A program made the position numbers and the translations under genes. Below, in pieces: positions 41,285-50,982 of a DNA stretch of 64,000 bases. Below the pieces are notes generated by a model that did not search any database, had not been told where the DNA came from, and saw only the letters and a list, made by a program, of their open reading frames with translations. Numbering within the stretch: the stretch's first letter is position 1; each line of letters starts with the position of its first letter. Origin of the DNA: Caproicibacter sp046707225 (GTDB lineage: Bacteria; Bacillota; Clostridia; Oscillospirales; Acutalibacteraceae); the NCBI RefSeq assembly GCF_046707225.1, contig NZ_JBJKOP010000032.1, positions 1-64,000 on the forward strand. The letters run 5' to 3'.

Positions 41285-41623
41285 ATGAATTTGTTGGAAG
41301 CGCTTATGATCCTGTGTTTTGGGCTTTCATGGCCCATTTCCATCTACCGTTCCTATACAGCCAGAACCGCGAAGGGAAAAAGCCTTTTCTTTGAGGTCTT
41401 TTTATGGATTGGCTATGTGTTTGGAATCATACGGGAGTTTATGCAGTTCTCATCAGGAGAAGAATTGGACTTTCTTTTCTACTTAGGCTGGGTTTTCTAT
41501 TTTCTTAATATCGCTGAAATTACGATTGATATGGTGTTGTATGTTCGCAATGTCAGATTGGATAAGAAACGGGAAGCAAAGCTGGAAAAAGAAGTTGCAG
41601 AGGAAGAAAATGCGATCGGCTAA
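41285..41623 (+). CDS. Small membrane protein, PQ-loop-like
   Basis: 112 residues with three hydrophobic helices (about 4-22, 36-55, 65-88). FGLSWPISIYRSYTARTAKGKSL resembles a PQ-loop (SWP.S) start, as in small SemiSWEET-like proteins, and is followed by a charged coiled tail (KKREAKLEKEVAEEE). Transport function is not shown. It is probably co-transcribed with the kinase-like gene 57 nt downstream. Confidence 0.65.
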   Translation: MNLLEALMILCFGLSWPISIYRSYTARTAKGKSLFFEVFLWIGYVFGIIREFMQFSSGEELDFLFYLGWVFYFLNIAEITIDMVLYVRNVRLDKKREAKLEKEVAEEENAIG

Positions 41624-41679
41624 TCATTTCGGCGGAGGAGCCGTAAATATTCATCTTATGGTAAGGGAGTGCATCTATT

Positions 41680-42306
41680 GTGGAAAAACAGCTCTATGCG
41701 GTAACGATCAGCCACCAGCTCGGATGTGGAGGAGCTTACATCGGGCAAAAACTTTCAGAAGAATTTAACATCCCGTTTGTGGACCGCGATATTCTAAAAC
41801 AGGTTGCTGATGAGCTCCATCTGGCGGAAGAGGATTTGGAGCACCGCGACGGACGACTGTCTTCCGTGTGGGAGAAGCTTACGGAACAGTTGTATACCGT
41901 ACCGGCTGCAGGGTGGATTCCGCAGTATCACCCAAGCGATAAGGAACTGTTTTACCTGGAGTCGGAATATATTCTCAAAATTGCCGAGAAGACTTCGGCG
42001 GTAATTTTAGGGCGGGCGGGACGCTATGTTCTGAGAGAGAGCCCGAGACATGTGAAGATTTTTGTTACGGCTGAATTGCCGGAACGCATTGAGCGCGTTG
42101 CTTCCCTGTTTCAGATTTCCAAAGAGGCGGCAAAAGAAAAGATCGAAGAGAACGATCGGCAGAGGATCGCTTACAATCGAGCGTTCACGAAGTCCGATCG
42201 CCTTGATGTCCGTCTTTATGATCTGGCAGTCAATACGTCATCTTTGGGATTGGACTGCGCCGCACGTATGGCGTCGGAGTGCGTCCACGCCAAATTGGCT
42301 GTCTGA
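41680..42306 (+). CDS. Cytidylate-kinase-like protein
   Basis: 208 residues from GTG. ISHQLGCGGAYIGQKLSEEF is a degenerate P-loop of the cytidylate kinase-like family (PF13189 type); FVDRDILKQVADELHLAEED and ILGRAGRYVL, then VFVTAELPERIERV-type motifs follow. True Cmk has a GPSGSGKST-type loop, so the substrate is uncertain. Confidence 0.75.
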   Translation: MEKQLYAVTISHQLGCGGAYIGQKLSEEFNIPFVDRDILKQVADELHLAEEDLEHRDGRLSSVWEKLTEQLYTVPAAGWIPQYHPSDKELFYLESEYILKIAEKTSAVILGRAGRYVLRESPRHVKIFVTAELPERIERVASLFQISKEAAKEKIEENDRQRIAYNRAFTKSDRLDVRLYDLAVNTSSLGLDCAARMASECVHAKLAV

Positions 42307-42491
42307 GTTTAAGGTTATTTTAAAATTGCTGCCTCTGCCGGACTTTTCACTCCGTTTACACACGTTTTTGAAGTTTACACAGAACCTGATACTCCCCAGA
42401 ATTGCCGCTGCCCTTTCGCAGAGCAATCCTGCCAGGTAAGTGTGGAAAAAAGATATAGCCCCCTGCTGCGCATTGTGCGAATTTTACGCAG

Positions 42492-42949
42492 TTATCGATG
42501 ATGGCTTAGGCAGAATATGTCCTCAATGTCATCGCCTTCTCCACATGTTTCCCCTGTTTTCACAAACCCTACGTCCTCATAAATATGTTTACCTTTAGAA
42601 TTATTGGGTGCGGTGCTGAGATATATTCTATCGCATTTATAGCTCTGAAACATCTCGGAAATAATTATTTGTAATGCACATTTGCCATACCCGTTTCCTT
42701 GATAATGCTCATCAATCATAAAACGGCATAACTCATATGCTTTTAATTCATCACTGTACCCGTACATCGTAAAGCCAATCAATATCTCGTCTGCCTGTAT
42801 GCCCTTTATAACCCAGCCATTCTCAAAAACCGACTGCGCAATTGAAAATGCGTTGCTTGCAACAAATTCTCTGCCATCTTTTCCCGGGTTGAGACAACAG
42901 ATTTTCTCCCAGTTATCTGCGTTATATCAATAAGTTTTATATGGTTCAT
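42492..42949 (-). pseudogene. GNAT acetyltransferase, frameshifted
   Basis: The C-terminal half has the acetyl-CoA loop (YQGNGYGKCALQIIISEM) and the IYEDVGFVKTGE end. The N-terminal start (MNHIKLIDIT) is in another frame; after loss of one base near 42910-42920 the right frame reads NWEKICCLNPGKDGREFVAS. It is inactive unless this is a sequencing error. The gap 42307-42491 shows nothing. Confidence 0.75.
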
Positions 42950-43002
42950 TTCATCGTTCACCTCAATATGAATCAAGTATAGCACAAAATCACCACCGCA
43001 AA

Positions 43003-43048
43003 AAGCAAAAACTCCATGTGCGGGTTTATCCCCTGACACATGGAGTTT
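43003..43048 (-). terminator. Terminator of the tRNA-Leu transcript
   Basis: A perfect 12-bp stem AAACTCCATGTG/CACATGGAGTTT (43009-43020, 43037-43048), then on the minus strand TTGCTTTTTG. It lies five nt beyond the tRNA CCA. Confidence 0.75.
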
Positions 43049-43052
43049 GTTT

Positions 43053-43109
43053 TGGTGCCGCCAGCCGGACTTGAACCGGCAAGGAATCACTTCCGAAGGA
43101 TTTTAAGTC
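43053..43109 (-). tRNA. 3' fragment of tRNA-Leu(TAA), likely attachment site
   Basis: Reading leftward: an anticodon loop CTTAAAA, a long variable arm (GGAA/TTCC hairpin), a T arm GCCGG-TTCAAGT-CCGGC, then acceptor 3' strand GGCGGCA plus CCA. The 5' half (acceptor TGCCGCC and D arm) is absent upstream. Such fragments mark att sites; the element should lie on the 5' side, i.e. from 43110 rightward, where ParA/ParB begin. Confidence 0.75.
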
Positions 43110-43165
43110 GGTTTATCCATTGAAAAGCAAGCGGAATCTAGAGAATTCTATAAGAAGATAGAGAC

Positions 43166-43204
43166 GCTGCAAACCCAGACAGAATCAGGGTTTGCAGCTT
43201 TTTT
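43166..43204 (+). terminator. Strong Rho-independent terminator at the element edge
   Basis: GCTGCAAACCC (43166-43176) pairs with GGGTTTGCAGC (43188-43198), then six T. No intact gene precedes it; an integrase end may have been lost. 43205-43390 has no gene. Confidence 0.85.
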
Positions 43205-43390
43205 ATATAAAAAATTCAGGCTGCATCCCGATTCCCAAGAAAATGAGTTTTGCATTTTATTTTGCACGTTTAAGGGATAATTAAGGGACGCTCGCTAAAC
43301 TGCGTCGCATATGAATCAAGCGACATCCCGTCTAAATTCCATGATTGTAGCAGCCATCACCTGCCACTGACAAATTCTAATTAGGAGCCG

Positions 43391-43645
43391 ATGACTGTGA
43401 AAACCAAAAATAGGAAGTATTACGAAGCTCTATTTAGCACGTATCCCGATTTAGTGACGCTGGGCCAATTTCGAAAGATGCTTGGTGGAATTTGCGCGGG
43501 AACTGCCAGAAAACTTTTAAGAGAGAATCGTGTACAGCATTTCATGATTAGATATACTTACCTGATTCCCAAAACATATATTATTGATTATGTCCTCAGC
43601 GACGATTACGCTGAATTCAAGAAAACACTAAAAGTTAAAATATAA
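43391..43645 (+). CDS. Small HTH/excisionase-like protein of an integrated element
   Basis: 84 residues: LVTLGQFRKMLGGICAGTARKLLRENRVQHF fits the MerR/excisionase-type small DNA-binding proteins common in Clostridial ICEs. TTAGGAGCCG precedes the ATG. ParA follows 13 nt later. Confidence 0.65.
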   Translation: MTVKTKNRKYYEALFSTYPDLVTLGQFRKMLGGICAGTARKLLRENRVQHFMIRYTYLIPKTYIIDYVLSDDYAEFKKTLKVKI

Positions 43646-43658
43646 GGGAGGCGTAAAA

Positions 43659-44435
43659 ATGAGTAAAATCGTTGTTGTCGCGGCGCAAAAGGGCGGTGTC
43701 GGCAAAACGAGCACGGTTCGCAATCTTTCCTATTCCCTCGCAGAGTTGGGACAGCACGTCCTCGCCGTAGACTTTGACCCGCAATTCAACCTTACCACCT
43801 GTTTCGGCATTAACGACCCCGAGAAGCTAGAATATACAACTGCAACCCTTATGACCGATATGCTTGAGGACCGAGAGCTTCCTCCGAAAAAGGATTTTAT
43901 TCTCTCTATCGGTAAGGTCGATCTGATTCCCTCAAACATCCAGCTTTCTGTCATTGAGGCAAATTTGAGGTTGGAAATGGGAAGCGAACACTTGTTTCCA
44001 AATCTGCTGGAATCTCTGCGTGGGGACTACGATTATATTATTGTAGATACTTGCCCGTCACTCGGTACACTAACGATCAGTGCCTTGACCGCAGCGGACG
44101 AAGTCATGATTCCCGTCAATCCGCAACTGTTGGCGGTCATGGGGTTGCAAGAACTTACGAAAACCATCCTGAAAATCAAGCGCCGCCTGAATCCCAAAAT
44201 AAAGTTTGGCGGTATCTTGTTCACGATGTGCGATAAACGTACCAATCTGTATAAAGAAATCAGCAGTCAGGTTGACACCGCTTACCGCAGCGGCATGAGG
44301 ATATTTGACAGCCGGATTCCTACTACGGTCAAGGTTGGAGAGGCCAACGGCCTTGGCCTGAGTGTTTTGGAATACGATAAAAAAAGTCCTGCGGGCCTGG
44401 CCTACATGGAACTTGCAAAGGAGGTGCTTGCCTGA
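43659..44435 (+). CDS. parA: ParA-family partition ATPase
   Basis: 258 residues: deviant Walker A KGGVGKTSTVRNLSYSLA (about 11-28), Walker A' DFDPQFNLT, and DYDYIIVDTCPSLGTLT. It belongs to the ParA/Soj class segregating plasmids or ICE circles. GGGAGGCG precedes the ATG; its stop overlaps ParB (TGATG). Confidence 0.9.
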   Translation: MSKIVVVAAQKGGVGKTSTVRNLSYSLAELGQHVLAVDFDPQFNLTTCFGINDPEKLEYTTATLMTDMLEDRELPPKKDFILSIGKVDLIPSNIQLSVIEANLRLEMGSEHLFPNLLESLRGDYDYIIVDTCPSLGTLTISALTAADEVMIPVNPQLLAVMGLQELTKTILKIKRRLNPKIKFGGILFTMCDKRTNLYKEISSQVDTAYRSGMRIFDSRIPTTVKVGEANGLGLSVLEYDKKSPAGLAYMELAKEVLA

Positions 44436-45514
44436 TGCCGGGACAAAGGCCCAAACTTAATCCCAAAATCAAATCCATCGACGATCTGCTCCGAATCAAC
44501 GACGAGATTCAGAGTCAACCGCCTAAACAGGAATATTCCGAGGAACCGGTGAGTGGCCCTGTCGCCGTGACCGTTCTCCCCATCGAAAAAATCCGTATGT
44601 TTCAGAAGCATCCGTTCCATCTCTATGAAGGAGAACGGCTGGACGATATGGTGGAGAGCGTAAAAGCAAATGGTGTTCTGATTCCCACCATTGTCCGCAG
44701 GATTGAACCCGATGAAAATGGCTGCGAATACGAAATGCTGTCCGGCCATAACCGCATGAACGCTTCCCGCATCGTGGGACAAAATGAGATTCCGTGTATC
44801 GTCAAGGAAAATCTTTCGAACGAGGACGCATGGATTTATGTCGTGGAAACCAATGTTCTACAGCGTTCCTTTGCGGATATGCTTCCCTCGGAAAAGGCGG
44901 CGGTGCTTGCGCTCCGGTACTCAAAAATGTTCAGTCAGGGGAAACGGAACGACATCATCGCGGAACTCAAAGCGCTTGAAAACCCGCAATACATCGAAGA
45001 AAGATCGACTTATGGACACGATGTCCACAAGTCGATAAGTAGAGATACTGTGGGTTTCGAATATGGGCTTAATGGAAGATCAGTGGCTCGTTATCTTCGT
45101 GTAGATAAGCTGATTTTGCCCTTGAAGCAACGTCTTGATAACAGTGAAATTACCCTCATCTCTTCGGTCGGGTTATCCTATCTCGCCGAATCAGAGCAGA
45201 AAATTGTAGAAACAGTATTGGATGAAAATGAGTACAAGATTATCCCCAAAAAGGTTTCTCTGCTCCGCGAATACTCCGGCAAGCTGAATCAGGAGCTTGC
45301 CACTCAAATCCTTTCCGGCGAGAAAAATAGGAAGCCAAAAAACTCTACGCCGCCGCCAGTAAAAATAAAGTATAAAACCTACTCCCAATATTTTTCTGCT
45401 GATACTAAACCGAGCAAAATGGAGCAGGTAATTGAAGAAGCCCTACGAGAATATTTTGCTCACCATCCCAAAATTGAAGGCATGGAAGAACAAGGTCACA
45501 TAGCTAACAGCTAA
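44435..45514 (+). CDS. parB: ParB/Noc-like partition protein
   Basis: 359 residues: the ParB nuclease-like domain (DDMVESVKANGVLIPTIVRR, EMLSGHNRMNASRI) at about 60-130, then an HTH region and a basic C-terminus. It partners the ParA gene whose stop it overlaps. Of the ICE/plasmid type rather than the chromosomal parS type, judged by context. Confidence 0.88.
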   Translation: MPGQRPKLNPKIKSIDDLLRINDEIQSQPPKQEYSEEPVSGPVAVTVLPIEKIRMFQKHPFHLYEGERLDDMVESVKANGVLIPTIVRRIEPDENGCEYEMLSGHNRMNASRIVGQNEIPCIVKENLSNEDAWIYVVETNVLQRSFADMLPSEKAAVLALRYSKMFSQGKRNDIIAELKALENPQYIEERSTYGHDVHKSISRDTVGFEYGLNGRSVARYLRVDKLILPLKQRLDNSEITLISSVGLSYLAESEQKIVETVLDENEYKIIPKKVSLLREYSGKLNQELATQILSGEKNRKPKNSTPPPVKIKYKTYSQYFSADTKPSKMEQVIEEALREYFAHHPKIEGMEEQGHIANS

Positions 45515-45540
45515 AATATCAAGTAGAGAAAGGTCTGAAA

Positions 45541-45900
45541 ATGATGGAAAACGCATTGGTGGAACTAAGCTACACCGAGAAGAATGGCATGATGCTACCG
45601 GGTATTCAGATCTCCAATGACAGAAAAAGCGACTGCCCCCTGGGGCGGTACGGCAGGATGGCACTGGAATATCTCCGAGAGAACCATCCAAAGCGGTTTA
45701 TGACTATGAAAATGGATGGTACTCTGATGGAGAAAATGCATAGGGTCAATGAGGAAGCGTTGATACAGATTGAGGCCCTCACACAGCAGATGCTCCAAAA
45801 GGAGCCGATGACGCACGCCGGGGATACGCTGGAGAGGACTAGGCTTTTCGACAGCCTGCGCGGTCGGCAGAAGAAATCGTTATCTGTGGTTTGGTATTAG
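45541..45900 (+). CDS. TnpV-like transposon-encoded protein
   Basis: 119 residues: LGRYGRMALEYLRENHPKRF, then MKMDGTLMEKMHRVNEEA, matches TnpV, a small protein carried on Clostridial transposons and ICEs, function unknown. AGAAAGG upstream. The gap 45901-46141 holds a short hairpin (AGGAGCTAACGG/CGTTAGCCCCT) but no gene. Confidence 0.75.
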   Translation: MMENALVELSYTEKNGMMLPGIQISNDRKSDCPLGRYGRMALEYLRENHPKRFMTMKMDGTLMEKMHRVNEEALIQIEALTQQMLQKEPMTHAGDTLERTRLFDSLRGRQKKSLSVVWY

Positions 45901-46141
45901 TCCCACAATAGACTTGATGTTGCCCTAATTTGTGTTTCTCAATCAACAAATTACAATCTGCTAGGAGCTAACGGGATTTTATTAACGTTAGCCCCTATTT
46001 TTTATCTATTATAACGTTGACATGGTTCCTTTCGCTATTGCGACAAGCAGATATTGTATTATCAATAATGTCGATATATAATTAAATATACACATTTATC
46101 TTATAAAAAGGCGAATTTACAGATTAAAGGACTAAACAGGC

Positions 46142-46715
46142 ATGAAAGCAACTGAATCTTCTGAATATATGTCTTTTCAATTTCTACAATTGCTTAGGGA
46201 GAAAAATCCCGCTTGGAGGTTATTGACTGCCAAACAAGCGCCTTTTATTGCGGCGTTTTTATATCAAGAATTTATTGCTGAAAACAAGCGACAAATTGCT
46301 GAGCATGAGTTGATTGGTAGTTTAGAGAGTTATTTGAACGAATTAAATCAAGGACAGGACGAAGATCTTTTTTTGCGATCCGGCCATGAATATTTAGACA
46401 TCTGGACAGATGATGCTCATGGCTGGTTGCGTAAATTTTATCCTACAGGGCAGGATGAACCGTATTTTGATATTACATCTCAGGCACAAAAGGCCATTGA
46501 ATGGCTGCTGAGCCTAAAGCAACAAACTTTTATTGGCACAGAATCACGCTTAATCACAGTCTTTGAGCTTTTGCATCAAATTGTTGAACGTTCTGAGACG
46601 AATCCTGAACTGCGGTTAGCAGAGTTGGAACGCCGGAAAGCAGAAATTGAGCAGGAAATTACACGTGTAAAAAATGGTCAGGTTAATCTACTCGATGATA
46701 CGCAGATTATTCAAG
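46142..46715 (+). pseudogene. Wadjet JetA (DUF3375) N-terminal fragment
   Basis: The first about 190 residues match DUF3375, the kleisin-like JetA of Wadjet plasmid-defence systems: LLREKNPAWRLLTAKQAPFI, YLDIWTDDAHGWLRKFY, FIGTESRLITVFELL, then AELERRRK-type EIEQEI. Full-length JetA is roughly 450-500 residues; here homology stops near 46710 and helicase DNA begins. The fragment is AT-rich compared with its neighbours. JetB, JetC and JetD are absent from the window. Confidence 0.8.
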
Positions 46716-48275
46716 CTGGTGGCGGACATCCAGACCGCCGACATGCTAAACCTGCCCACGCCGGAACTGGAAGGCGGAAAACCGACGGTCGTTGCTGTGG
46801 AAGCGACGCCCTATCAGAAAATGGTGATGGAGAGTTACGTAGAGCGTGCGGAAAAGATCCGAAGCCGGGCAGTTCCGCCGGACGTGGACAATATGCTCAA
46901 GCTGACCGGCGAAGCGCGACTGATGGCCATCGATCCCCGCCTTGTGTATGAAGATGCTCCCAACGACCCGAGTACCAAACTGAACCGATGTATTGAAGAC
47001 GTCTTCGACACTTGGGAGAAAACAAAGGAGAAACAGCTGACACAGCTTGTTTTCTGCGATGCCGGGACACCGAAACCCGGTAAATTCAACGTGTATGATG
47101 AATGTAAACGTGTTCTTTTGGGAAAAGGCGTTCCGAAAAGCGAGATTGCGTTTGTTCATGACGCAACCACCGAAGCGCAGCGAGACGCCTTGTTTGAAAA
47201 AGTGCGGCAGGGTGAAATCCGCATCTTGCTCGGCAGCACGTCAAAGCTTGGCACCGGTGTAAACGTGCAGAAAAAGCTGATCTGCACCCATGATCTCGAC
47301 TGCCCGTGGAAGCCTTCGGATTTAACGCAGCGGGCCGGACGGATTCTGCGGCAATTCAATGATAACCCGGTTGTCAGCATCCGCAGGTACGTAACAAAAG
47401 GGACTTTTGATTCGTACCTGTGGCAAATTCAGGAGCAGAAACTGCGGTATATCACGCAGGTCATGAGCGGAAAAAGCATCGCCCGTTCCTGTGAAGACAT
47501 GGATGAAACCGTGTTGACCGCCGCCGAAGTCAAGGCGATTGCCACCGATAATCCCATGCTGGCACAAAAAATGGAGGTAGATAACGAAGTGGCCCGCTTG
47601 AAGCTCCTGCGTGGAAGCTGGCTGAATGAACGCGCCGTTCTGGAACGCAACATCAATCAGTATTATCCGGAAAGCATCACGCATCACCAGAACAATATCA
47701 AAAAAATCAGTGCAGATGTGGAGCTGTTACAGCAAACGGAAGGCCGGGATTTCCAGATCACGGTTGACGGCAAGACGTTCAATGAACGTGTTCCCGCAGG
47801 AGAACGCCTGATGCTGTTATCCCGGCTGGACGATTGGAAAGGAAAAGATACGCCGCTCTCCGTAGGAGAATACCGCGGCCTTGCACTTTCATTGGAACAC
47901 GGGGGCTTTGAATCTCTCCAGTTTACGCTGAAAGGTTCGCACACCTATCGCGGTGATCTCGGTTTGTCGGAATTAGGGGCAATTACCCGTATCGAAAATG
48001 CCGCCGGTCAGATCACAAAGCTCCTTTCCGATGAAAAAGACGAGCTCGCTAATTTTGAACGGCAGCTCATGGAAGCAAAAAAAGAAATCATCAAACCATT
48101 TGAGTACGAACAACGTTTATCGGAGTATGCCGCGCGGCAAAGCGAAATCAATACTTCGCTGGAGTTTCAGGAACTTCAGAAACAGGAGGATATCGTTTTG
48201 GATGAAGATAACGAAACGGAGGAAAATGAAGAGGTAAAGGAAGAATCCGTATGTGTCGGCATGGAAGTGGAGTAA
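46716..48275 (+). pseudogene. C-terminal part of a large ICE SNF2-type helicase/methylase
   Basis: From VADIQTADMLNLPTPELEGG onward this matches the C-terminal quarter of the very long helicase-methyltransferases of Clostridial ICEs: a helicase C domain with LLGSTSKLGTGVNVQKKL, DCPWKPSDLTQRAGRILRQ (motif VI) and a long coiled tail. The N-terminal methylase and ATP-binding motifs are gone. An in-frame ATG at 46674 lies inside JetA sequence, so any product would be a chimera without ATPase activity. Confidence 0.8.
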
Positions 48276-48304
48276 ACAGACCGGAAAATTTCAATTTTCG
48301 TTAC

Positions 48305-48745
48305 TCACTCATTAAACGAATGAAAGATCATAGACTCAAATATCTGTCCATCAATGCTGATTATTTCATCAATGGGGATTGCTGTGCCATCGGTCATAAC
48401 AACAACACGTTTATATTCATCTACCTTTTTTGCTGATCCGGTGGCAGTAACATAGGCACCGCCGTCTTTCCTTGCGTCCGGCAGAAAATAGGTGATTGCA
48501 ATCTTGGGATGCTCTTTTAACCGATCCGCTATGATTTGCAGTCTGTCACTCAAAGCGTCTTGTGTATATTCGTCCAATTCTACTCTCTCATCAGTCAGTC
48601 TGGCGGTTTCTTTGATGGCGGAATCATAGCCGGTCAGTGCGGCAAAGGGGGAAAATTGAGCCGCTCGGTCAAGGACTGTCATGTGAGGGCGTGTCGCAGA
48701 GACATGGTGCGGTAGATTGATGATGTCGTCATATGCCCTTGTCAT
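48305..48745 (-). CDS. YolD-like protein
   Basis: 146 residues: DRAAQFSPFAALTGYDSAIKE, then AIPIDEIISIDGQIF, is the YolD-like family that accompanies Y-family polymerases on mobile elements. Its ATG overlaps the end of the polymerase gene (48742), so the two are coupled. Confidence 0.75.
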   Translation of the reverse strand: MTRAYDDIINLPHHVSATRPHMTVLDRAAQFSPFAALTGYDSAIKETARLTDERVELDEYTQDALSDRLQIIADRLKEHPKIAITYFLPDARKDGGAYVTATGSAKKVDEYKRVVVMTDGTAIPIDEIISIDGQIFESMIFHSFNE

Positions 48746-49615
48746 GCCTTGTGCCCTCCTATCTGCTTATTCCTGTCTACGGTAGTTGCGCCTTCCTTCA
48801 GATTCATACCCTTTAGGATGGCGTTTTTGCCATGTTTCTTTTTTATCTCCAACATTACTTCCTGCATCTTTTTTTCTCGTTCAAGTCCGACTTCCTCGGC
48901 TTCTTCTTTCGCCCGCGCAGCCGCATAATCCGTAAAGAGATTAAGCTGTTCAAAGTTGTTCGTCTTTTTAACAGTTGTCTCATCAACAACATGATTTGCA
49001 GTGATGTTGACTCTTCGAACCAGAAGATTTTTGTCAACAATGCGTTCAAACAGCTCTGTGACCGCATTCAGAATTAACTTTGTAGAGGAAGTCTGCCTGC
49101 CAAGATTAGCCGAACCATGTGCGGATTTAGGAACGGTGCGTCCATAGCGATCAGTGGTGATTGACCCCCGATATAATTTCTTAGTCTTCGGGTCTATTAG
49201 ATTTTCAACATCATATCCCACCGTCAAAACAAGCTGGTCGGTCACAAGCCTTTTATCCACCAGATCAAGTACCAGCAAATCAGTCATTTCCCGTACAATC
49301 AATTTCGCTTTTTCAAAAGTATAGGCGGATTGAAGCACTTGACCCGATCCAAGGCTATTTGTACTTGGCTTGTATGCTTTAATATCCGCAATTGTACATG
49401 GTTCCCAGCCCCATGCATGGTCAATCAGCAGTTCGGCGTTGATGCCGAACTGCTTGTACAGAAAATCTCCGTTGTAATAATCGGTAGGTTTACCAAGAGA
49501 GCATCTTGCAATATCTCCCATCGTAAAAAGGCCGTGTTCCTCCAGCCTTTTGGCATAACCTTTGCCAACGCGCCAAAAATCTGTTAGAGGCCGATGCGAC
49601 CACAGGGAGCGGCGG
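48742..49615 (-). pseudogene. Y-family DNA polymerase (UmuC/DinP-like), N-terminus lost
   Basis: WSHRPLTDFWRVGKGYAKRLEEHG, then GDIARCSLGKPTDYYNGDFLYKQFG, is the thumb/little-finger part of element-borne UmuC-like polymerases, ending in DRNKQIGGHKA. The catalytic palm, with its metal-binding Asp residues, should precede it but homology ends near 49615, where a tail-sheath gene starts on the other strand. The open frame beyond is only antisense of that gene. Confidence 0.8.
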
Positions 49616-50970
49616 TAAAGATCGGCGCGTCGTCCGTCGTTTCGGATACTCCTGTCGTGATTAAGGGGACGATGGACGCGAAAAAAATCAAAGAGCTCCT
49701 CGGGCTCAGTCCGCTCTCGGACGCGGCAATGGATTCCGTGGCGAACGGTTCCAGCCGCATCCTGTGCATCCCGGTCGCGGCCAGTACGGGCGGAACGGTC
49801 GGAACTGTTTCTAAGACAGGCACCGGAACCGGAAGCTGCGCCGCAAGCGGAGCCCCTTACAATATTTTCAGCGTCATCGTAAAAATCACCGGAAAGGGTT
49901 CGCTCAATTCCGCGCTGTTTCAGGTTTCCGTCGACGGCGGGTATTCCTTTTCCGACGAGCTGACAATTCCGCTGAGCGGCACCTATGAAATTCCATCGAC
50001 GGGGATCACCCTGACGTTTACGGCGGGGACCGGCGAAAACGCGGAAACGGATTCCTTCCTGATCGGGGACACTTACAGCTTTTCGACCACGGCCCCGGCT
50101 ATGACCAACGCCGACGTGATCGCTGCGATCGCAAAAATTCGCAATCTTGCGGAGACGTTCGAGCTGGTGCATATTGTCGGGGAATCCACGGCGGACTTGT
50201 GGGCGGCGGTCGCCGCCGAACAGCTTACGCTGCAGAACACTTACCACAAGCCTGAACTATTTGTGCTGGAAGCCTACGCGCCGAATCAGAACGAAACCGC
50301 CGAAGCCTACGCCGCCAGGCTCATCGCAGACCGGAAAAACGTTAAGAATTACAACATTCAGGTCGTCTCCGCCCGGTCGCTTTATGTCAGGATGGACGGC
50401 ACGACGAGGGAAGTCAACAACGCCGGGATCGTTTGTGGGCTTTACGCGGCGGCGAAACCGCAGCAGAGCATCGGGCAGACCAACGCGTTCGGAATATCTT
50501 CCGGCAAGATGCTGGGCCTTCGCCCGGCGGGAATCGAAGACTGCATTTCAGATCTTGACGAAGCGGGATTTTTGACATTCCGCAGATACGACGGGCTTGA
50601 CGGCTATTTTGTTACAAACGCCCGCGTCATGTGCCCGGACGGATCGGATTATCCGTATGCCGAGGACGTCCGAATCCTGAATAAGATCATCCGCAAGGGC
50701 CGCGCCGAAGCACTTAAACAGCTTCAAAGCGGCGTCGACCTGGAAGACGTTGACGGGGATCTTGCCGCGAAGGCCGCCTTTATCCAGACGCCGCTTGACG
50801 AAATGGTCCGACAGAAAGAAATCTCCGCCGTGACCGTCACCGTGCCGCCCGATCAGGATGTTCAGAAGACCGAAGCCATGCAGGTCAAGGTCCGTTACGT
50901 TTCGCGCGGAATTGTTCGAGAAATCGACATTGACGTCGGTCAGACCACGGCTGCGGCGTCGGCGTCGTAA
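49594..50970 (+). CDS. Phage contractile tail sheath (DUF2586-type), N-truncated
   Basis: 458 residues. VKIGASSVVSDTPVVIKGTM, DAKKIKELLGLSPLSDAAMD and IQVVSARSLYVRMDGTTREV, with a C-terminal VKVRYVSRGIVREIDIDVG, identify a sheath of the DUF2586 group. Relatives begin about 20-25 residues earlier; here the ATG lies in antisense polymerase DNA, so the interlocking N-terminal arm is missing or replaced. No Shine-Dalgarno is evident at 49594. Confidence 0.72.
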   Translation: MRPQGAAVKIGASSVVSDTPVVIKGTMDAKKIKELLGLSPLSDAAMDSVANGSSRILCIPVAASTGGTVGTVSKTGTGTGSCAASGAPYNIFSVIVKITGKGSLNSALFQVSVDGGYSFSDELTIPLSGTYEIPSTGITLTFTAGTGENAETDSFLIGDTYSFSTTAPAMTNADVIAAIAKIRNLAETFELVHIVGESTADLWAAVAAEQLTLQNTYHKPELFVLEAYAPNQNETAEAYAARLIADRKNVKNYNIQVVSARSLYVRMDGTTREVNNAGIVCGLYAAAKPQQSIGQTNAFGISSGKMLGLRPAGIEDCISDLDEAGFLTFRRYDGLDGYFVTNARVMCPDGSDYPYAEDVRILNKIIRKGRAEALKQLQSGVDLEDVDGDLAAKAAFIQTPLDEMVRQKEISAVTVTVPPDQDVQKTEAMQVKVRYVSRGIVREIDIDVGQTTAAASAS

Positions 50971-50982
50971 GGAGGATAGATC

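Noticed and set aside
49620..50247. N-terminal extension of the polymerase frame to 50247
   Set aside because: It is antisense to a clearly coding sheath gene and shows no polymerase palm motifs.
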